Of a stretch of DNA of 16,127 nt, positions 1-5,765 are shown piece after piece. Source of the stretch: Bacteroidota bacterium (GTDB lineage Bacteria; Bacteroidota; Bacteroidia; Chitinophagales; Chitinophagaceae); NCBI GenBank assembly GCA_947460795.1, contig CANHJA010000022.1:1-16127 (forward strand). The letters run 5' to 3'. Position 1 is the first letter of the stretch. Every line of letters starts with the position of its first letter. The notes beneath the pieces were generated by a model. The model was given only the letters and a program-made list of their open reading frames with translations, ran no database searches and had not been told where the DNA came from. Both the position numbers and the translations under genes were made by a program.

Positions 1-64
1 AAATTGGGAAAATAAAATTGACTTGCGAATGATTGATTCAAAAAAGCCTCGACTTTCACAATAA
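1..64 (+). CDS. C-terminal end of an upstream gene (partial)
   Basis: One frame is open from position 2 to a TAA at 62-64 and encodes about 20 residues ending KKPRLSQ. The composition is mixed and charged (it contains W, R, D and K), which looks more like coding sequence than AT-rich spacer. The other two forward frames stop at 13-15 and 30-32. The stop lies 10 bases before the ATG chosen for the amidohydrolase, so the two would be in one operon. The fragment is too short to assign a family, and a chance open frame cannot be excluded. Confidence 0.4.
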   Translation, partial: NWENKIDLRMIDSKKPRLSQ

Positions 65-74
65 AAAAAGTAAT

Positions 75-1205
75 ATGCAAAGCATCAGTGCCGATAAAAT
101 TTTTGATGGATATCAGTTTCTGGAAGCACATTTAGCAATCGGTATTAATGAATCTGGAACCATTATTTCCATCCATCATAAAAATGAACATACCGTACAT
201 TACGACGGTATGTTGATACCAGGGATGATAAATTGTCACTGTCATTTGGAGCTTTCACATTTAAAAAATGAATTGCCAAAAAAAACAGGTTTAGTCGATT
301 TTATAAAAAATATTGTATCAAAACGCAATCATTTTTCTTCAACTATAATACAAGAAAAAATAATTGAAGCGGAAAAAGAAATGATTCAAAATGGAATTGT
401 AGCTGTAGGAGATATCAGTAATGGTTTAGATACTTTAGCGATAAAAAATAAACAACATGTATTCTACCAAACTTTTGTTGAATGTTTTGGATTAGATGAA
501 AATTACGCAAAGACCATAACTGAAAAAGCAAAATCGATTAAAAATGAATTTGAAAAACATTCCAATGCAACAGTTGTTTTACATGCTCCTTACTCAGTCT
601 CTGAAAAACTTATTGAAGAAATAGTTAATGAATCTGCACAAAAAATAGTTACGATTCACAATCAAGAAACAGCAAGTGAAAATGAATTATTCGAAATAGG
701 CACAGGTGCTATGAAAGAATTTTTTACAGCCGCTTTTCCAATTACACCAGAATGGAATGCAACAAATAAAACTTCTCTACAAAATTATTTTTCGCATTTT
801 AAAAGCTTTAAAAATTCAATTTTAGTGCACAACACATTTACTTCAAAAGAAGATATTGATTTTGCTAAAAGCATTGATACAAATACATTTTGGTGCCTAT
901 GTCCAAATGCGAACTTATATATTGAAAACACGCTGCCAAATGCTGCATTGTTGTACAATGAAAATTGTCAAGTCGTATTTGGAACCGATAGTTTAGCATC
1001 CAATCACACATTGAATATTTTTGAAGAAATGAAAATCATTCAACAACATTTCCCTCAAATACCTTTTGAAAAACTTTTACAAAGTATGACCTCTGTGGGT
1101 GCTAAAGCCTTGGGTATCGATCAACAATTTGGCAGTTTTGAAGTAGGAAAAAAACCAGGAATCGTTCTTATCAATCATGCGAATCAAATAAACAGAATTA
1201 AATAG
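75..1205 (+). CDS. Metal-dependent amidohydrolase, deaminase-like
   Basis: This is a TIM-barrel amidohydrolase of the cytosine deaminase / SAH or aminodeoxyfutalosine deaminase type, 376 residues from ATG 75. The metal ligands are visible in order: NCHCHLE (H55, H57), TIHNQE (H195), LVHNTF (H252) and FGTDS (D305). HAPYSVS and CPNANLYI are further family-like stretches. The C-terminus FGSFEVGKKPGIVLI is the usual beta-sandwich tail of these enzymes. The frame extends upstream to a TTG at 33, but the ATG at 75 (MQSISADKIF) matches the normal short N-terminal strand of the family and avoids overlap with the upstream frame. The substrate is unknown: a nucleoside or futalosine-pathway intermediate is possible, but no mqn gene is in view. 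The gene converges on the deacetylase with 32 bases between them and no clear terminator. Confidence 0.9.
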   Translation: MQSISADKIFDGYQFLEAHLAIGINESGTIISIHHKNEHTVHYDGMLIPGMINCHCHLELSHLKNELPKKTGLVDFIKNIVSKRNHFSSTIIQEKIIEAEKEMIQNGIVAVGDISNGLDTLAIKNKQHVFYQTFVECFGLDENYAKTITEKAKSIKNEFEKHSNATVVLHAPYSVSEKLIEEIVNESAQKIVTIHNQETASENELFEIGTGAMKEFFTAAFPITPEWNATNKTSLQNYFSHFKSFKNSILVHNTFTSKEDIDFAKSIDTNTFWCLCPNANLYIENTLPNAALLYNENCQVVFGTDSLASNHTLNIFEEMKIIQQHFPQIPFEKLLQSMTSVGAKALGIDQQFGSFEVGKKPGIVLINHANQINRIK

Positions 1206-1237
1206 CAACTTTCTGAATAACAAATTTCAAAATGTTT

Positions 1238-1867
1238 CTAAAAATTTAATTTTTTCATATTCCAACCATTTTGTTGACAATATTTTAAAAATTTTGGCAA
1301 TGCAAATTCTAATCGTTCGAATGCCTTTTCGCTGTCATGAAAAACAATGATGGAACCAGGCTTAGTTGTAGAAATCACATTATCCAAACAATCTGTGGGA
1401 GCTAATTCTGTATCAAAATCACCACTTAAAACGTCCCACATTATGATTTGACTTTTAGGCAACATGCGTTTAATTCCATTTGCTTGTGCTAAAGTAATTC
1501 TTCCATAAGGTGGACGAAACATATTAGAATTGATTACTTCGTTGGCTGTTTTAATATTTTTAAAATACATTGCATTTGAAACCTTCCAACCGTTGTAATG
1601 GTTGTGTGTATGATTGCCTACGCTATGTCCTTCAGCAAGTATTTGTTGATAAATTTCGGGATATTCCACTACATTTTTTCCAATGCAAAAAAAAGTTGCT
1701 TTGGCATTAAATTGTTTTAATTGTGCTAAAACCCAAGGCGTTATTTCTGGATGTGGCCCATCGTCAAACGTAATATAAACACTGTTTGCATGCTCAGTTA
1801 CATGCCAAATACAACGGTTATAAATCGCTTTAAAAATAGTAGGTGTTTTTATTAAATAGTTTTTCAT
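1238..1867 (-). CDS. Polysaccharide deacetylase (NodB/CE4 family)
   Basis: A 209-residue single-domain carbohydrate esterase family 4 protein. It should remove N-acetyl groups from a GlcNAc-type glycan such as peptidoglycan or an envelope polysaccharide. Motif 1 is TFDDGPHP (D35 catalytic base, D36 metal ligand). Motif 2 is HTHNH (H86 and H90, metal ligands). Motif 3 is RPPYG (R118-G122). The later motifs are WDVLSGDFD and VFHDSE (H177). All residues needed for activity seem present. There is no clear signal peptide: about 30 residues precede the NodB fold, and they are only modestly hydrophobic, so its location is uncertain. It lies 13 bases after a 53-residue ORF on the same strand and probably shares that promoter at 2054-2081. 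The substrate is inferred from the family only. Confidence 0.92.
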   Translation of the reverse strand: MKNYLIKTPTIFKAIYNRCIWHVTEHANSVYITFDDGPHPEITPWVLAQLKQFNAKATFFCIGKNVVEYPEIYQQILAEGHSVGNHTHNHYNGWKVSNAMYFKNIKTANEVINSNMFRPPYGRITLAQANGIKRMLPKSQIIMWDVLSGDFDTELAPTDCLDNVISTTKPGSIIVFHDSEKAFERLEFALPKFLKYCQQNGWNMKKLNF

Positions 1868-1880
1868 TCTTTCATTTCAT

Positions 1881-2042
1881 TTAATCGATTAAAAAACTAC
1901 AACCACCCAAATTGCAATTCACCATGAACATGCTAGCAACTTCCATAAAATTTTCTTTTATAGAAAATTCATTATGAAAATTTTCCATTCGTACTGAATT
2001 GGCAGTACAAAAAAATCCTGTTAAATAAACTATTGTTTTCAT
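1881..2042 (-). CDS. Small 53-residue protein, unrecognised
   Basis: An open frame runs from ATG 2042 to TAA 1881. It begins MKTIVYLTGFFCTANS, a short basic and hydrophobic start that could be a weak signal or membrane segment, and ends CNLGGCSFLID, with two cysteines five residues apart near the C-terminus. Support for it being real comes from context. A good Bacteroidota promoter (TTG-N17-TATATTTG) lies directly upstream on the same strand. It fills the otherwise empty stretch before the deacetylase and ends 13 bases before that gene's ATG. I recognise no family. It could be a short leader peptide, a remnant, or a small secreted protein. The leader would be only about 8 bases, so a later ATG (for example at 1988) is also possible. 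Confidence 0.5.
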   Translation of the reverse strand: MKTIVYLTGFFCTANSVRMENFHNEFSIKENFMEVASMFMVNCNLGGCSFLID

Positions 2043-2053
2043 GAAGTATAGTG

Positions 2054-2081
2054 CAAATATATGAAACAGATATTAGTTCAA
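2054..2081 (-). promoter_or_regulatory. Housekeeping-type Bacteroidota promoter
   Basis: On the minus strand, TATATTTG (2061-2054) is an exact match to the -7 consensus TAnnTTTG. A TTG for the -33 element lies at 2081-2079, with 17 bases between. It points at the small ORF (ATG 2042) and the deacetylase. Predicted transcription start is near 2050, giving a very short leader. Confidence 0.6.
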
Positions 2082-2145
2082 GTGGGCATTGTTGTATGTT
2101 TTTCAAGAAGAATATTCAACTAATTTATTATCAATGTATTAAATT

Positions 2146-2170
2146 AAAAAAAGCCCTACTCAGGGCTTTT
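2146..2170 (-). terminator. Rho-independent terminator of the sigma/protease operon
   Basis: AAAAGCCCT (2149-2157) and AGGGCTTTT (2162-2170) form a perfect 9 bp stem with a 4-base loop. On the minus strand it is followed by a run of seven T (2152-2146). It lies 23 bases after the protease stop codon. The AT flanks could also allow weak termination on the plus strand. Confidence 0.8.
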
Positions 2171-2192
2171 AATATGCTATTTGAATTTTTGA

Positions 2193-3278
2193 TTAATCGT
2201 TATATACTTTTACAACACATACAAATGGTTGTATTTTTTTTATTTGATTCGATCTTGAATCTGATTTTATTTGATTGGAAGCAATTTCGTTGCTGTTGAA
2301 ATCTTTCGGTAATTTTTTAAATAAATTGATAAGTGCTTTTGATTTAACTGCAAAAGTAATCCCTTCAGATTGAGACAATTTATCTGAAATAATTCCTACA
2401 ATATTCCCTGATTCATCAACAATCGGCGAACCACTCATACCGGATGAAGATGGCAATTCTAGTTGGTAATGACTGCTATCGCCTTGAAATCCTGTTGTAG
2501 AACTTATATAACCTTCGTTGTAAACGATATCTTCCTTAGGAAACCCAAGCGAATAAATTCGTTGTGCAATTGAAGGATTTGATTTTTTAATAGAGTAAGG
2601 TATTTTAGAATCAAACTTAAAATCTGATTCGGTAATTTTTAAAATTGCTAAATCATTCTCTTCGTCTGTTGCTACAACTTCAGTTTGGTGTCCTACATTG
2701 TCTGATGTAAATGTAAAAATTTTAGAATATCCGTCAATAACGTGGAAATTTGTAACAATATATCCATTTTGAGTCAGCGCAAAACTAGTTCCTGTGAATT
2801 TAGAAGGACCAACCGGAACAGGTGTAACTTTTTTCTTTACTTTGGCAATTTCATTGTTTATCTTTTTTTGTTCTTTTTCAATGTTGTTAATGTATCCTTT
2901 TAATTGAATAACAGAGTTTTGATTGTCTCTTTGATAAACATTCCGCGCCACCATAAAGGTTAATATGGAAGCCATGAAAGCAACAGATGCTGCTACAGAT
3001 GCTGTTTTCCAATATTTATTTACATGTAATTTCAATTGATTTAATACGGCATCGGTATTGCTGCGAGAGCTTGAGTGAATGTGATCGAGTGTAGAATGTA
3101 TAAAATCGCGATCTTGCATGTGCTCAAAAGAAAGCATCAATGTTTTATGATCATAGACAGCACTTTTCAATGCAGGATTTTTTTCAATTTCCATTTCAAA
3201 GAAAAGTTTCTCTCGATCGTCCATTAAATCAAGACAATATTTTTCGATTAGTTCGTATGTATTAATAGGTCCGTTCAT
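2193..3278 (-). CDS. Anti-sigma-like membrane protein fused to a trypsin-like serine protease
   Basis: A 361-residue protein with three parts. Residues 1 to about 60 form a charged helical segment with an ELIEKYCLDLMDDREK start and an EMEIEKNPALKSAV stretch, resembling the short anti-sigma domains common in Bacteroidota. A single membrane helix follows at about 92-112, with Lys/His residues before it, so the N-terminus should be cytoplasmic. After a predicted coiled coil (122-150), residues 160-320 form a chymotrypsin-fold S1 domain with the full triad: H179 in TNFHVID, D209 in NDLAIL, S282 in GMSGSP. The protease should lie in the periplasm. Its start overlaps the end of the ECF sigma gene by 17 bases, which suggests translational coupling. 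The anti-sigma role is inferred from architecture and gene order. A simpler reading is a membrane-anchored V8/DegS-like protease with an unrelated cytoplasmic tail. Confidence 0.85.
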   Translation of the reverse strand: MNGPINTYELIEKYCLDLMDDREKLFFEMEIEKNPALKSAVYDHKTLMLSFEHMQDRDFIHSTLDHIHSSSRSNTDAVLNQLKLHVNKYWKTASVAASVAFMASILTFMVARNVYQRDNQNSVIQLKGYINNIEKEQKKINNEIAKVKKKVTPVPVGPSKFTGTSFALTQNGYIVTNFHVIDGYSKIFTFTSDNVGHQTEVVATDEENDLAILKITESDFKFDSKIPYSIKKSNPSIAQRIYSLGFPKEDIVYNEGYISSTTGFQGDSSHYQLELPSSSGMSGSPIVDESGNIVGIISDKLSQSEGITFAVKSKALINLFKKLPKDFNSNEIASNQIKSDSRSNQIKKIQPFVCVVKVYND

Positions 3279-3840
3279 TTAAAATTTCGTTTTCACTTTT
3301 ATTAAAAAACAATTTTCTCAATCGATTGAGGCACTTATATTTTTGTGTTTTAGCATTGTCGGTGTTTGTGTATCCAAAATTGATTGCTATTTCTTGCATA
3401 CTTTTATTTTCTACATAAAATGCTTTTAATAAAGTATTGCAAGGCTCACCAATTTTTGCGAAACAATCTTGAAGTATGGTTACATTATTTTCAAATTCAA
3501 GAAAATGTGTAATGTCACTATCTACAGCAACTGATTCTTCCATGTCGTCGTAAAGGACTGATACGGATTGTCGTTTGTTTTTAGATAATTTTTTCAACCA
3601 AAGATTTTTTGCCACAGAAACTATGTAAGTAGAAAATTGACAACTTAAATGCAAGTCATCTGCCTTTGCTTTTTCATAAACAATCGTTACACTGTCTTGA
3701 AAAATATCATACGCATCATCTACCGATCCATTCATTTTAAAAACCATTTTTTCTATTGTAGGATAAAATGATTTATAAACATATTGGATAGCTTTTGTGT
3801 CACCACATGCCAAAGAACTAATCAAAGACTCATCACTCAT
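3262..3840 (-). CDS. ECF-type RNA polymerase sigma factor
   Basis: A 192-residue sigma-70 family protein of the extracytoplasmic function group. Region 2 is visible as DAYDIFQDSVTIVYEKA followed by FSTYIVSVAKNLWLKKL. Region 4 is the C-terminal helix-turn-helix, including ENKSMQEIAINFGYTN and QKYKCLNRLRKLF. No sigma region 1 or 3 is present, as expected for this group. The frame also opens at ATG 3864, but that ATG lies inside the GGTATTAAT element of its own predicted promoter and would not be transcribed, so ATG 3840 (MSDESLISSL) is preferred. It is the first gene of an operon with the membrane protease, and the two genes overlap by 17 bases. The shared promoter motif suggests autoregulation. 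Confidence 0.9.
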   Translation of the reverse strand: MSDESLISSLACGDTKAIQYVYKSFYPTIEKMVFKMNGSVDDAYDIFQDSVTIVYEKAKADDLHLSCQFSTYIVSVAKNLWLKKLSKNKRQSVSVLYDDMEESVAVDSDITHFLEFENNVTILQDCFAKIGEPCNTLLKAFYVENKSMQEIAINFGYTNTDNAKTQKYKCLNRLRKLFFNKSENEILNERTY

Positions 3841-3862
3841 GTTAAATTGAGAATTGCTACCC

Positions 3863-3894
3863 ATTAATACCGTTTATTCTATTTAGTAACCCAA
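3863..3894 (-). promoter_or_regulatory. Predicted ECF-sigma promoter of the sigma factor operon
   Basis: Minus strand: TTGGGTTAC (3894-3886), 14 bases, then GGTATTAAT (3871-3863). The same 18 specified bases with the same spacing occur on the plus strand at 4064-4095, before the divergent lipoprotein gene. The spacing suits -35 and -10 elements of an ECF promoter. The -10 half ends 22 bases before ATG 3840 and overlaps ATG 3864. Recognition by the adjacent sigma factor is inferred. Confidence 0.65.
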
Positions 3895-4063
3895 AAGTCC
3901 AACATTTTTTTGATATTTAATATATTGATATGTATTTGCGCCCAGTTTTGTGATTTTTTTAGCGTATTGTAAAATATCTTTATTTTATTATTTTGACTTA
4001 AGTAATATGAAAACAATATATTACATATTAATAATATAAATATTTAAATATTTTTTTAAAATA

Positions 4064-4095
4064 TTGGGTTACCTTTTTACAAATTGGGTATTAAT
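4064..4095 (+). promoter_or_regulatory. Predicted ECF-sigma promoter of the lipoprotein gene
   Basis: TTGGGTTAC (4064-4072), 14 bases, GGTATTAAT (4087-4095). It is identical in sequence and spacing to the element at 3863-3894 on the opposite strand, while the 14-base spacers differ. It ends 26 bases before the ATG at 4122, giving a predicted leader of about 20 bases. The region between the two elements (3895-4063) is very AT-rich, and I see no gene in it. Confidence 0.65.
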
Positions 4096-4121
4096 AGGCA
4101 TAACATTTAAAAAATATAAAA

Positions 4122-4358
4122 ATGAAAAATTTAGTAAAAGTATCAATTTTCGCATTAGCATTAGGTTTCTTCGCATCTTGCACTGAGTCAGAAGCTCCAG
4201 CTACAGAAGCAACTCCAGCAACTACAGAAGCTCCAGCTACAACTGAAGCTCCAGCTACAACTGATTCAGCTGCTACTCCAGCTGCAACTACAGAAGCTGC
4301 TCCAGCTGCAACTACAGAAGCTGCTCCAGCTACTGATTCAGCTGCAAAACATAACTAA
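4122..4358 (+). CDS. Small Ala/Thr/Pro/Glu-rich lipoprotein
   Basis: A 78-residue protein with a clear lipoprotein signal: KNLVKVS, a hydrophobic core, and a lipobox-like FFASC with the lipidated cysteine at residue 20. The mature part is almost entirely low-complexity repeats built from EAPATT and EAAPAATT units, ending in DSAAKHN, with no folded domain visible. Such sequences are probably extended and disordered, as in envelope spacers or stalks. It is a single-gene unit with its own predicted ECF promoter upstream and a strong terminator downstream. It is divergent from the ECF sigma operon and carries the same promoter element, so it is the likely direct target. Molecular function is unknown. 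The repeat region is made of exact short DNA duplications. Confidence 0.85.
   Translation: MKNLVKVSIFALALGFFASCTESEAPATEATPATTEAPATTEAPATTDSAATPAATTEAAPAATTEAAPATDSAAKHN
4227..4325 (+). repeat. Nested tandem repeats inside the lipoprotein gene
   Basis: An 18-base unit, GAAGCTCCAGCTACAACT, occurs twice in tandem (4227-4244 and 4245-4262). A 24-base unit starting CCAGCTGCAACTACAG occurs twice in tandem (4278-4301 and 4302-4325). Both units are multiples of three, so gain or loss of copies would keep the frame. Confidence 0.85.
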
Positions 4359-4382
4359 TATTGTTTAGCGTAAAAGAAAAAT

Positions 4383-4417
4383 AAAAACCGTCATTCGTGA
4401 CGGTTTTTATTTTTTTA
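4383..4417 (+). terminator. Rho-independent terminator of the lipoprotein gene
   Basis: AAAAACCGTCA (4383-4393) pairs with TGACGGTTTTT (4398-4408) across a TTCG tetraloop, followed by an A and a T run to 4417. It lies 24 bases after the stop codon and separates the lipoprotein gene from the ribosomal operon. Confidence 0.9.
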
Positions 4418-4461
4418 ACCAAAAACTAAAGAAAAATATTTTTTAGTATCCTAAAAAATAC

Positions 4462-4469
4462 TACTTTTG
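4462..4469 (+). promoter_or_regulatory. -7 element of the rpsF operon promoter
   Basis: TACTTTTG is an exact match to the Bacteroidota TAnnTTTG element. Upstream, only a T-rich stretch (about 4438-4444) stands where the -33 element is expected, with no clean TTG. Predicted transcription start is near 4473, which places the leader hairpin at the very 5' end of the mRNA. Confidence 0.6.
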
Positions 4470-4470
4470 C

Positions 4471-4529
4471 AATCCATTTTTTAGCTACTCCCTTAAAAGA
4501 GTATCCAACATAGTTGCTAAAAATGGATT
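4471..4529 (+). promoter_or_regulatory. Structured leader RNA of the S6-S18-L9 operon
   Basis: The outer stem pairs AATCCATTTTTTAGC (4471-4485) with GCTAAAAATGGATT (4516-4529), with one unpaired T. Inside it, TACTC (4486-4490) pairs with GAGTA (4499-4503) around an 8-base loop, leaving 4504-4515 unpaired on the 3' side. Position and layout suit an autoregulatory leader. A conserved S6:S18-binding leader motif is known before rpsF in many bacteria, but its characteristic CCG is not seen here, so this would be a divergent form or a different structure. Confidence 0.5.
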
Positions 4530-4561
4530 TTATTAATTATTTAAAAACAAATACTATAAAC

Positions 4562-4930
4562 ATGAGCAGTTACGAACTGATGGTCATTTTTACGCCAGTA
4601 TTATCAAACGAAGAGTTTAAGGCGTCGACTAAAAAATTAAAACAATTCATTACAGACAATGAAGGTGAAATCGTAGGAGAAGATGCATGGGGTTTAAAAT
4701 CTTTTGCATATCCTATTGACAAGAAAACAACTGGATTATACTACATTATGGAGTATAAAGCAGCTACTTCTTTAAATGCTAAATTCCAAATTCAAATGAA
4801 TCGGGATGAGTCAATCATGCGTTTCATGATTACCAGCTTGGATAAACACGCTGTAGCTTACAATTCAAGAAAAAGAAGCGGAGAAAAGACCGTAAAACCT
4901 ATTGCTAACACAGAAAAAGAAGAAGCATAA
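4562..4930 (+). CDS. rpsF: 30S ribosomal protein S6
   Basis: A 122-residue S6 protein, which binds 16S rRNA in the platform of the small subunit together with S18. The start MSSYELMVIFTPVLSNEEF, the segment EDAWGLKSFAYPIDKKTTGLYY cut at its middle by the usual WG(L/M)(K/R) turn, and IMRFMITSLDKH are all family-typical. The tail is a short acidic, unstructured extension ending KEEA, common in this family. The frame stays open upstream to a TTG at 4514, with an ATG at 4523, but these lie in or beside the leader hairpin and would add residues unlike any S6 N-terminus. ATG 4562 is therefore chosen. It is the first gene of the S6-S18-L9 operon, with S18 starting 2 bases after its stop. Confidence 0.96.
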   Translation: MSSYELMVIFTPVLSNEEFKASTKKLKQFITDNEGEIVGEDAWGLKSFAYPIDKKTTGLYYIMEYKAATSLNAKFQIQMNRDESIMRFMITSLDKHAVAYNSRKRSGEKTVKPIANTEKEEA

Positions 4931-4932
4931 TC

Positions 4933-5196
4933 ATGGCAAAAACAGATATAAAATACTTAACGAGTAACCGTGTAGAGGTTAGACCAAAGAAATATTGCCG
5001 TTTCAAGAAAATGGGAATTCATTATATTGATTATAAAGATCCAGAATTTTTGAAAAGATTTTTAAACGAACAAGGTAAAATTTTACCACGTCGTATCACT
5101 GGTAATTCAATGAAATTTCAACGTAAAGTGGCTGTTGCTATTAAAAAAGCACGTCAAATGGCAATTTTACCTTTCGTAACCGACCTTTTAAAATAA
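4933..5196 (+). CDS. rpsR: 30S ribosomal protein S18
   Basis: An 87-residue S18 protein, the partner of S6 on the 30S platform. Recognisable segments are KKYCRFKKMGIHYIDYKD, then FLKRFLNEQGKILPRR, then KFQRKVAVAIKKARQMAILPF. It has a single cysteine (C22) and no Cys cluster, so it is probably a zinc-free form. Length is normal. It starts 2 bases after the rpsF stop codon and 7 bases separate it from rplI, consistent with one transcript and coupled translation. Confidence 0.97.
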   Translation: MAKTDIKYLTSNRVEVRPKKYCRFKKMGIHYIDYKDPEFLKRFLNEQGKILPRRITGNSMKFQRKVAVAIKKARQMAILPFVTDLLK

Positions 5197-5203
5197 AATT
5201 ATC

Positions 5204-5650
5204 ATGCAAGTAATATTAATTAAAGATATAGACAATTTGGGAGCTACTCATGAAGTAGTGTCAGTTCGCCCTGGTTACGCTCGTAACTTTTTAATCCCTC
5301 AAAAATTTGCAATTGAAGCATCTCCTTCTAACTTAAAAATAGCTGACGAAAAAGCTAAAGTAAAAGCTAAAAAAGAAGCTGCATTATTAAGCGAAATTAA
5401 TAAAGTAACGGAAGTATTAAAAGCTTCTCCAGTGAAAGTTGGTGCTAAAACAGGTACTTCTGGAAAAATCTTCGGTTCAGTTACCTCAATTCAAATTGCT
5501 CGTGCAATTAAAGAACAAAAAGGTTATGAAATCGATAGAAAACGTATTTCTATTTCAGAAGAAGTAAAAGAAATTGGAACACACAAAGCAAGTATTGATT
5601 TTGGTAATTCAAACATTATTGAAATTGAATTTGAAGTAGTGGGAGAATAA
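5204..5650 (+). CDS. rplI: 50S ribosomal protein L9
   Basis: A 148-residue L9 protein, which binds 23S rRNA at the base of the L1 stalk and helps keep reading frame. The N-terminal domain is clear: MQVILIKDIDNLG, then VRPGYARNFLIPQKFAI. It is followed by the long Lys/Ala-rich connecting helix (about 40-75) and a C-terminal domain with KIFGSVTSIQIARAI and a final EIEFEVVGE. Length is normal. It is the last gene of the operon, followed by a strong terminator 25 bases after the stop. Confidence 0.97.
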   Translation: MQVILIKDIDNLGATHEVVSVRPGYARNFLIPQKFAIEASPSNLKIADEKAKVKAKKEAALLSEINKVTEVLKASPVKVGAKTGTSGKIFGSVTSIQIARAIKEQKGYEIDRKRISISEEVKEIGTHKASIDFGNSNIIEIEFEVVGE

Positions 5651-5675
5651 TTTTACATTCTTTAGAAAAATAATT

Positions 5676-5705
5676 AAAAGCTCGATTGAATCAATCGAGC
5701 TTTTT
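5676..5705 (+). terminator. Rho-independent terminator after rplI
   Basis: AAAAGCTCGATTGA (5676-5689) and TCAATCGAGCTTTT (5691-5704) are perfect inverted repeats. The real loop must be about 7 bases (TGAATCA), leaving an 11 bp stem with a T run ending at 5705. The A run on the other side could make it bidirectional. Confidence 0.88.
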
Positions 5706-5714
5706 CATTATATT

Positions 5715-5722
5715 TACATTTG
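5715..5722 (+). promoter_or_regulatory. Possible -7 element for the T9SS cargo gene
   Basis: TACATTTG matches TAnnTTTG exactly and lies 43 bases before the ATG at 5766. The -33 position would fall within the rplI terminator, and no TTG is evident there. A second, weaker candidate is TACATTTT at 5746-5753. Confidence 0.35.
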
Positions 5723-5765
5723 AATTTTTACATTTCTATTATATATACATTTTAATACTCAAACA

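Noticed and set aside
2051..2299. 82-codon plus-strand frame
   Set aside because: It runs through the minus-strand promoter, the terminator hairpin at 2146-2170 and the end of the protease gene; its product is low-complexity and Leu/Phe/Ile-rich with no family likeness.
3931..3938. TGTATTTG as a housekeeping promoter for the lipoprotein gene
   Set aside because: It differs from TAnnTTTG at the key second base and is about 180 bases from the ATG; the repeated bipartite element at 4064-4095 is a better candidate.
4007..4039. ATG-started 10-codon frame (MKTIYYILII) between the two ECF-type promoters
   Set aside because: It looks like the start of a signal peptide but stops after 10 residues in a nearly pure A/T stretch, and it lies upstream of the lipoprotein promoter. 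Most likely chance.
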